The position numbers and the translations under genes were made by a program. Below, in pieces: positions 59,101 to 64,000 of a DNA stretch of 64,000 nucleotides (position 1 is the first letter of the stretch; every line of letters begins with the position of its first letter). The notes under the pieces were generated by a model, which had not been told where the DNA came from, made no database searches, and saw only the letters and a program-made list of their open reading frames with translations. Location: assembly GCA_905250125.1 (NCBI GenBank), contig CAJNOL010000180.1:62001-126000 (forward strand). Reading direction: 5' to 3'. The stretch is from Rotaria sordida (lineage: Eukaryota; Rotifera; Eurotatoria; Philodinida; Philodinidae).

Positions 59101-60564
59101 AAATCGTTGAAGAAAAATGTTCAAATGATAAACATAGAAAATACATCTCTTTTATTTCATGCCTTTGTTTTTTTTTGTTATTAATAGACTTAAATAGCTT
59201 GAGTCCTACATTCTTTAAAAAGAGATAGAATAGTGTATTAGCTAATGATCAAATGCTTGAGCAAACAATGTTTTACTTTCTTGTTACGTCATCCATATAT
59301 TTACACACTGAGCTGTTATGCTGATAATAACTTTTATAATCTTCTCTCTTTTCTTTATGTTTCTAGTATCATAGCATCATTATATGATATCATTGTAGAT
59401 GTATATCAAATGAAAAAGAATGAATTATAGATTTAAAAGTTTATGACAATTCATAGACTCTCTTTTACTTAAAATCCTGTAAAACGAAACAGAAATTTGT
59501 ATAATTGAGTTAGAATCCTAGAAAATTGCGATTATTAAAGAATTTTTAATCGTACAGAATACCGGATGTGTAATTTTTATTGGATTTTTATTATAATAAA
59601 GAATCATTGGGCTATTCATGGAGCTACAGGAAATATCTTACAAAGCTTTGAGCAACTCTACAAATACTGAATTGCATGGGAGTTGATTAAAGCGTAATGA
59701 AATCTTTTGTTTTTTTTTGATATATATATCCGATTTCCGGCCTTTATGAACAAGTCAATAATTTTTTTTTTGTTATCTTTTACAAAAACCTCGTAGTTGT
59801 GAAGCGTTAAATCATTGAAGTTCATATTTCATCTCAACTTTCTAATCATTGATATATTATTAAATGTTACAAATTTTATATGATTAGATAATAATGATAT
59901 TTACTTTTTTTTGTTTCAAAGATGTAATATATATCTGTTATATCGGATAAAATGAGTTGATATTATACAAAAATCTATCATGCTTATAAAAGTTGATTAG
60001 AAATTAAATTCATGTCTTCTTTTTAATGAAACAAATTTTTCATGATAAACAAAAAAGGAGGTGTTATTTACTAATTTATAAAATTTTACCTTTCGTTCTT
60101 GTTGTAATTCATAAACAAATCTATTTTCATGTTCATCTGTTGGTGAATGAACTGATTCAACAATTTGTACATCAAATGTTTTTGTTACAATAACACTTTC
60201 ACGAATACCGTCTCTAAATAAATACAAACACAAAATTATTTTATTTTGTTCTTCAAACAGAAAAAAAACAAAGAAGTTTGTTTTACTTTGATACAGCTAT
60301 TGCTTTAATTGTTACTTTTCCTGATGTAGCAATATGTTTTGGAATATAAAATGCTTTTTTATATTGTATAGTTGAACGTCGTGTAGCTAATGTTGTAAAT
60401 GGATCTGGTTTTGAACCATCTAATGTATAATAAATATCCACATCTTTTGTTTCACTTGAGATTTCAATTAACGTATTTGTATTAATTGTAAATTTTTGTG
60501 TTTGTCCATATTGAACAGAACGCAATGGAATAATAGAGGGAGCTGATATTGAGCCAGCCGTCAT
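53179..60564 (-). CDS. DZANK1: Double zinc ribbon and ankyrin repeat protein 1
   Basis: About 750-800 residues in some 14 exons. It opens MTAGSISAPSIIPLRSVQYG and continues with DVDIYYTLDGSKP and TIKAIAVSKDGIRESVIVTK, matching the conserved N-terminus of animal DZANK1 (a chitobiase-like beta-sandwich). There are then five CxxC...CxxC zinc ribbons: CAHC/CSEC, CANC/CVVC, CPQC/CIIC, CSKC/CDWC and CTKC/CLTC. A conserved block with KGYWRQQMDHICAHLKAYA follows, then a basic Lys/Arg segment (TRKRPRKRPQ), and at least three ankyrin repeats (NKEGFTVLQLAVRNRHNECL, KGNTALHECCFFGYDG, ESVIDVATKQNCPELMQII). In vertebrates it works with ciliary transport and basal body proteins. Three long introns (53522-54782, 55438-56808, 58275-60089) hold repeats. 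The gene is head-to-head with MTR4, 340 bp apart, and has an acceptor (CATTTTCTAG) 10 nt before the ATG. Confidence 0.93.
55830..56410. mobile_element. Foldback element in a DZANK1 intron
   Basis: An inverted repeat with arms of about 200 bp and a centre near 56140. CTCTCCAGGTGTCAAATTGC on the left pairs with CTCTCCAGGTGTCTAATCGC on the right arm reversed. Likewise GGAAAATTGATTTTCGAATTTCGA pairs with its near copy (given in part here), and TTTGATTTTCT.GA..C recurs. The stretch CTCGAGATATCGAAATTTTA resembles the element at 5.5-5.9 kb. The open frame at 55787-56101 is just one arm. The element itself is non-coding. Confidence 0.7.
58330..58690. mobile_element. Dispersed non-coding repeat, copy B, in a DZANK1 intron
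   Basis: The shorter, uninterrupted copy of the repeat also present at 29.2-29.8 kb. Shared blocks in the same order include CATGACATTTTCGGAAGATA, CATCTGGCGA, TTCTATATACTTAATG, GGGATGCAGGGCATG and AAAGTTCAATGTCTC. It has no coding capacity. Confidence 0.65.
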
Positions 60565-60903
60565 TTTTCTTTTACTAGAAAATGATTTTTATATTTTAAA
60601 AAAAGAATATTCAATGAAACCATTCCAAACGTTCATATGTTGATGGTTGCTGAGCAATGATAAACTTATATTCGATTGGTAGATTTATAAACCAATTAAA
60701 ATAATAGGACAAATTTCGTAAGGTAATCAATGCTAACTAACTAAAATTCAGAACATTTTCTCTTTACAAATCGAGGATGCCCGCACTCTTTGATGTATCC
60801 TACCAATTATTGTAGAAGATTTTCGTCAATCGGTAGAAGTGTCATGTTACAAGAAGTGATACGGATAATTTTATTTTTCTTTTTTCGTTTTAGAATAATA
60901 TAG
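60565..60903. promoter_or_regulatory. Shared divergent promoter region DZANK1 / MTR4
   Basis: Only 339 nt separate the two start codons, which point away from each other. Each side has a 3' acceptor within about 11 nt of the ATG, so even less sequence is left for promoters. No TATA box stands out. The segment must hold both transcription starts unless the true first exons overlap the other gene. Confidence 0.6.
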
Positions 60904-63900
60904 ATGAGTAGCGATGCACTTTTTGACGTCTTTGAACAAGACGAACCTAGTGCTATTATTGAATTATTAGAAAATACATTAAGTGTCCAACAACCAACTA
61001 CAACAATAATGTAAGGCAAAAAGAATTATAGAAATATTTTATCATTTAGAAAATAATGATATTTCTTTATCAAGGGATAAAATATATAGTAATAGTTTAA
61101 CTGTAAACTATTGTCATAGAAATTTTGAGAATCAAAATTTTATGTGTTTCTATTTGAAGTTTGACAATCATAATATGTGAAAAATATGAATATCTTATTT
61201 TAACGAGTAAAATATAGATTATTCAACATGAAAATAATAATGTATTTATACTTTTTGATTATTTTTTAAGTAAACTTGGAATCGATCTCTTTCGTAGATC
61301 AATTAAACAATTTTTTTTTGTCTTTTTGAGAAAAAGTTTTCACAAAGAGATTCAATGAAATTTGTATAACTCGTGGAATTTTTAGTGTTAACATTGTTTA
61401 TTTAGTCTGTTACATACTACACGTTCTAATAATAAGAAGCAAAGGAAAATTTTTTAAGCATAACAATATCTCTGCTCTATGTTAGCTAGTTATTCTATTT
61501 GAAATCATTATCTTAATTTTTCCATTCGTCAGCTACTATTGCCGATCTAAATGAGATACAAAGTTTGATATTGAAATAGGCTACTTTTTTTTTTTATTCG
61601 TAGTTATTAAAACCTAAGTTTCTTTTTTAAGCTGCACGAGATTAACAAGCAAATATTTATGCAATTAGAACATTATCTCATGCATACTCATCGTGACGAG
61701 TGTCTGAGAATCAGTCGTACAGAAGTCAGCATGAAATTTTCAAATGGAAACTTTCTAGTATAGCCAGAATTTTGGTTCCGAATTAGTAGGTAACTTTTCT
61801 TGATCATCATCAAAGCATTTAGTATGTGCTTCGAGATAATTCATCCTATAGTGGAAAGTGTTAAGTCAATATTTGAGAGTTGGAATTTTGATGTCGACTG
61901 AAAATTTGTTGACTTGAAGTTTCGAATTTGGCTTCTTTGTTTTGTGAACACTAAAATGATAAAAATCGACAAGAAATAAGCAAAGATATACTAACTTAAA
62001 TAATGTTTTTATTTTAAGAAATGATAATCATACAAATACAACATCGAAAGATAAACGTTCGTTAGAAGAAGATGAAGATGATGATGATCAATCAGATTTT
62101 AATTCTAAACGTACTCGAACTAATCAATCAATGGAAACTGGAACTGGCAGGTAATTTAAAACAAAAAATTTTTCAATTGAATTAATATTTATTTCAATAT
62201 AATTTTAGTTTTTTTGATAATGTTCCACGAATGAAAACTCATACTGTTGAAACAATTGAATCATGTTTACATGAAGTTTGTTTTATATAATTTTTTTTTA
62301 ATTTAATCTATTATTTCAACATTTAATTTTCTTTTATCAGGTTGCTCTACCACCAAATTTTGAATATGCTCCATTGAAAGCTTTAGTTGGTCCACCAGCT
62401 AAAGAATATAAATTTAATCTTGATCCATTTCAACGTGAAGCTATATCATGTTTACAAAATAATCAATCTGTACTTGTTTCAGCTCATACATCAGCTGGTA
62501 AAACAGTTGTAGCTGAGTATGTATCAAAATATGTTTCTATCGTTCTTTTTTTTTTCTTGGAATTAGAATTGGAAGATTATCGTTACTAAATAACAATTCA
62601 TGATGGGTTTTGATCCTTTCATCGAAAATAGCTATGAGAGGAAAATCATGATGTTGTTAGAGTCGAGGAATAATCTATGATCCGTTTCTTGAAAATGATT
62701 ATTTGATTTTCTATTTTTTTGATTAATTTCTATTTTAAAATTAGATATGCTGTTGCAATGGCATTACGTGATAAACAACGTGTTATATATACAACACCTA
62801 TAAAAGCATTAAGTAATCAAAAATATCGTGAATTACATGAAGAATTTAAAGATGTTGGTCTTATGACTGGTGATGTTACATTAAATCCATCAGCATCATG
62901 TCTTATTATGACAACTGAAGTAAAACACCAAAAATAAAAAAAGAAATTCTTTTATTTTTTGTTTTAGATTCTTCGATCAATGCTTTATCGTGGTTCAGAA
63001 ATAACTCGAGAAGTAGCTTGGGTTATTTTTGATGAAATTCATTATCTTCGTGATAAAGGTATAGAAGAAAAAATAAAGATGTTTAAAAAAAATGTTATTT
63101 TTATTGATTTTTATAAGAACGTGGTGTTATATGGGAAGAAACAATTATTTTATTACCTGATAATGTTCATTATGTATTTTTGTCAGCAACTATTCCAAAT
63201 GCAAAACAATTTGCAGAATGGATTTCATATCTTCATAATCAAGTAAGAAAAATATTTTAACTGAATATTATCAATATAAAAAAATGAAAATCGAAGAAGT
63301 AGAAATAAACAAAAACAAAACAAAACAAAACAAAATTCAATATACAAATAATAAATCTGTCTTTTGTATTTTTTTTCTTTTAGCCTTGTCATGTTGTTTA
63401 TACTGATGTTCGACCAGTTCCTCTACATCATTATATCTATCCAGCTGGTGCTGATGGTCTTCATTTAGTCGTTGATGAAACAGTAGTTTTTATTTCGATT
63501 GTTTGTTTTTTTTTACATCTTTAATTTTGTGTTTCGTCAGGGAAAATTTCGTGAAGATAATTTTAGTGCAGCTATGGCAACATTACGTGATGTTGGTGAT
63601 GCAGCAAAAGGTGATAAACGTGGACGACGAGGTGGTTTTAAAGGTAATAATATTGTTTTCAAATAAATTCAATAAATATTTGTTGTTGTTTTTTTCTCTT
63701 GTATTCAGCTGAAACAAATGTTTTTAAAATTGTTAAAATGATCATGGAACGAAATTTAGCTCCAGTTATTGTTTTTAGTTTTAGTAAAAAAGATTGTGAA
63801 TCTTATGCATGTGCTATAGCTAAACTTGATTTTAATTCTGGTTTGTTGAAAAAAAAAACAAAAAAAAAGTTTTCCGTACATTATTATAAAATTTTATAAT

Positions 63901-64000
63901 TTAATAGATGATGAAAAACGACTTGTTGAAGAAGTTTTTACTAATGCAATTGATTTATTATCGGATGAAGATAAAAAATTACCACAAATCAATACAGTTT
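60904..64000 (+). CDS. MTREX: MTR4-type exosome RNA helicase (Ski2-like), 3' end beyond window
   Basis: N-terminal part, about 480 residues, of the nuclear exosome cofactor helicase. Exons: 60904-61010, 62019-62150, 62209-62275, 62341-62516, 62745-62919, 62968-63058, 63118-63242, 63384-63482, 63541-63643, 63709-63840 and 63908 to the end. Visible motifs in order: acidic N-terminus, [11 protein letters not shown], motif [32 protein letters not shown], motif [10 protein letters not shown], motif [31 protein letters not shown], and [13 protein letters not shown] of RecA domain 2. The VRPVPL and [11 protein letters not shown] stretches favour MTR4 over SKI2. Family role: 3'-5' unwinding of RNA for exosome decay in the nucleus. 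The first intron is about 1 kb, others are short. The start is supported by [11 protein letters not shown] and an acceptor (CGTTTTAG) 11 nt upstream. The donor GTAGTT at 63483 is unusual. Confidence 0.93.

Noticed and set aside
1-64000. CRISPR arrays, tRNA or rRNA genes, telomeric repeats, bacterial operons
   Set aside because: No regularly spaced direct repeats, no tRNA T-loop sequence in a plausible fold, no rRNA-like stretch and no dense unspliced ORFs were seen on either strand.

Overview
The window is animal nuclear DNA: AT-rich, with split genes on both strands, many introns of about 50-100 nt with plain GT/AG ends, and proteins whose closest recognisable relatives are metazoan (DIABLO, DZANK1, DNAJC16, UCKL1, RPL10A, MTR4, CHCHD7, an EF-hand neuronal calcium sensor). 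The composition, the short introns and the repeated 3' splice acceptors just in front of start codons fit a bdelloid rotifer or similar small invertebrate. That assignment is an inference; nothing in the window proves the species.

Layout. 1-3392 (-): neuronal calcium sensor, 3' end outside the window. 4233-7600 (-): orphan beta-propeller-like protein. 8604-18476 (-): compact same-strand series, in transcription order RPL10A, UCKL1 (uridine kinase/UPRT), a CHCHD7/COX23-like twin CX9C protein, a DIABLO/Smac homologue and a 101-residue orphan only 78 nt behind it. 18.5-24.2 kb: gene-poor, with a degenerate 20-25 bp tandem repeat and a 680 bp foldback element. 24.2-25.9 kb (+): SLC25/UCP-like mitochondrial carrier. 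26.2-27.2 kb: a 940 bp foldback element. 28.2-33.9 kb (+): DNAJC16. 36.9-38.9 kb (+): serine-rich orphan with DSG phosphodegron-like motifs. 40.6-49.4 kb (-): large coiled-coil protein with about 22 exons, including 15 and 28 nt microexons. 49.5-53.2 kb: no gene I can support. 53.2-60.6 kb (-): DZANK1. 60.9-64.0 kb (+): MTR4-type exosome helicase, cut by the window end and head-to-head with DZANK1.

Themes. Most genes have basic cellular roles: mitochondrial protein assembly, transport and apoptosis (CHCHD7, carrier, DIABLO), the ER (DNAJC16), cilia/centrosome (DZANK1, perhaps the coiled-coil gene), RNA decay (MTR4), translation (RPL10A) and pyrimidine salvage (UCKL1). The least expected content is (i) at least six long-armed palindromic non-coding elements, mostly inside introns, at least two of them apparently one family, (ii) acceptor-like sites a few bases before many start codons, suggesting spliced-leader addition and perhaps polycistronic processing of the 78 nt DIABLO/orphan pair, and (iii) several microexons. 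I did not find a defence system, CRISPR array, tRNA, rRNA or telomeric repeat.
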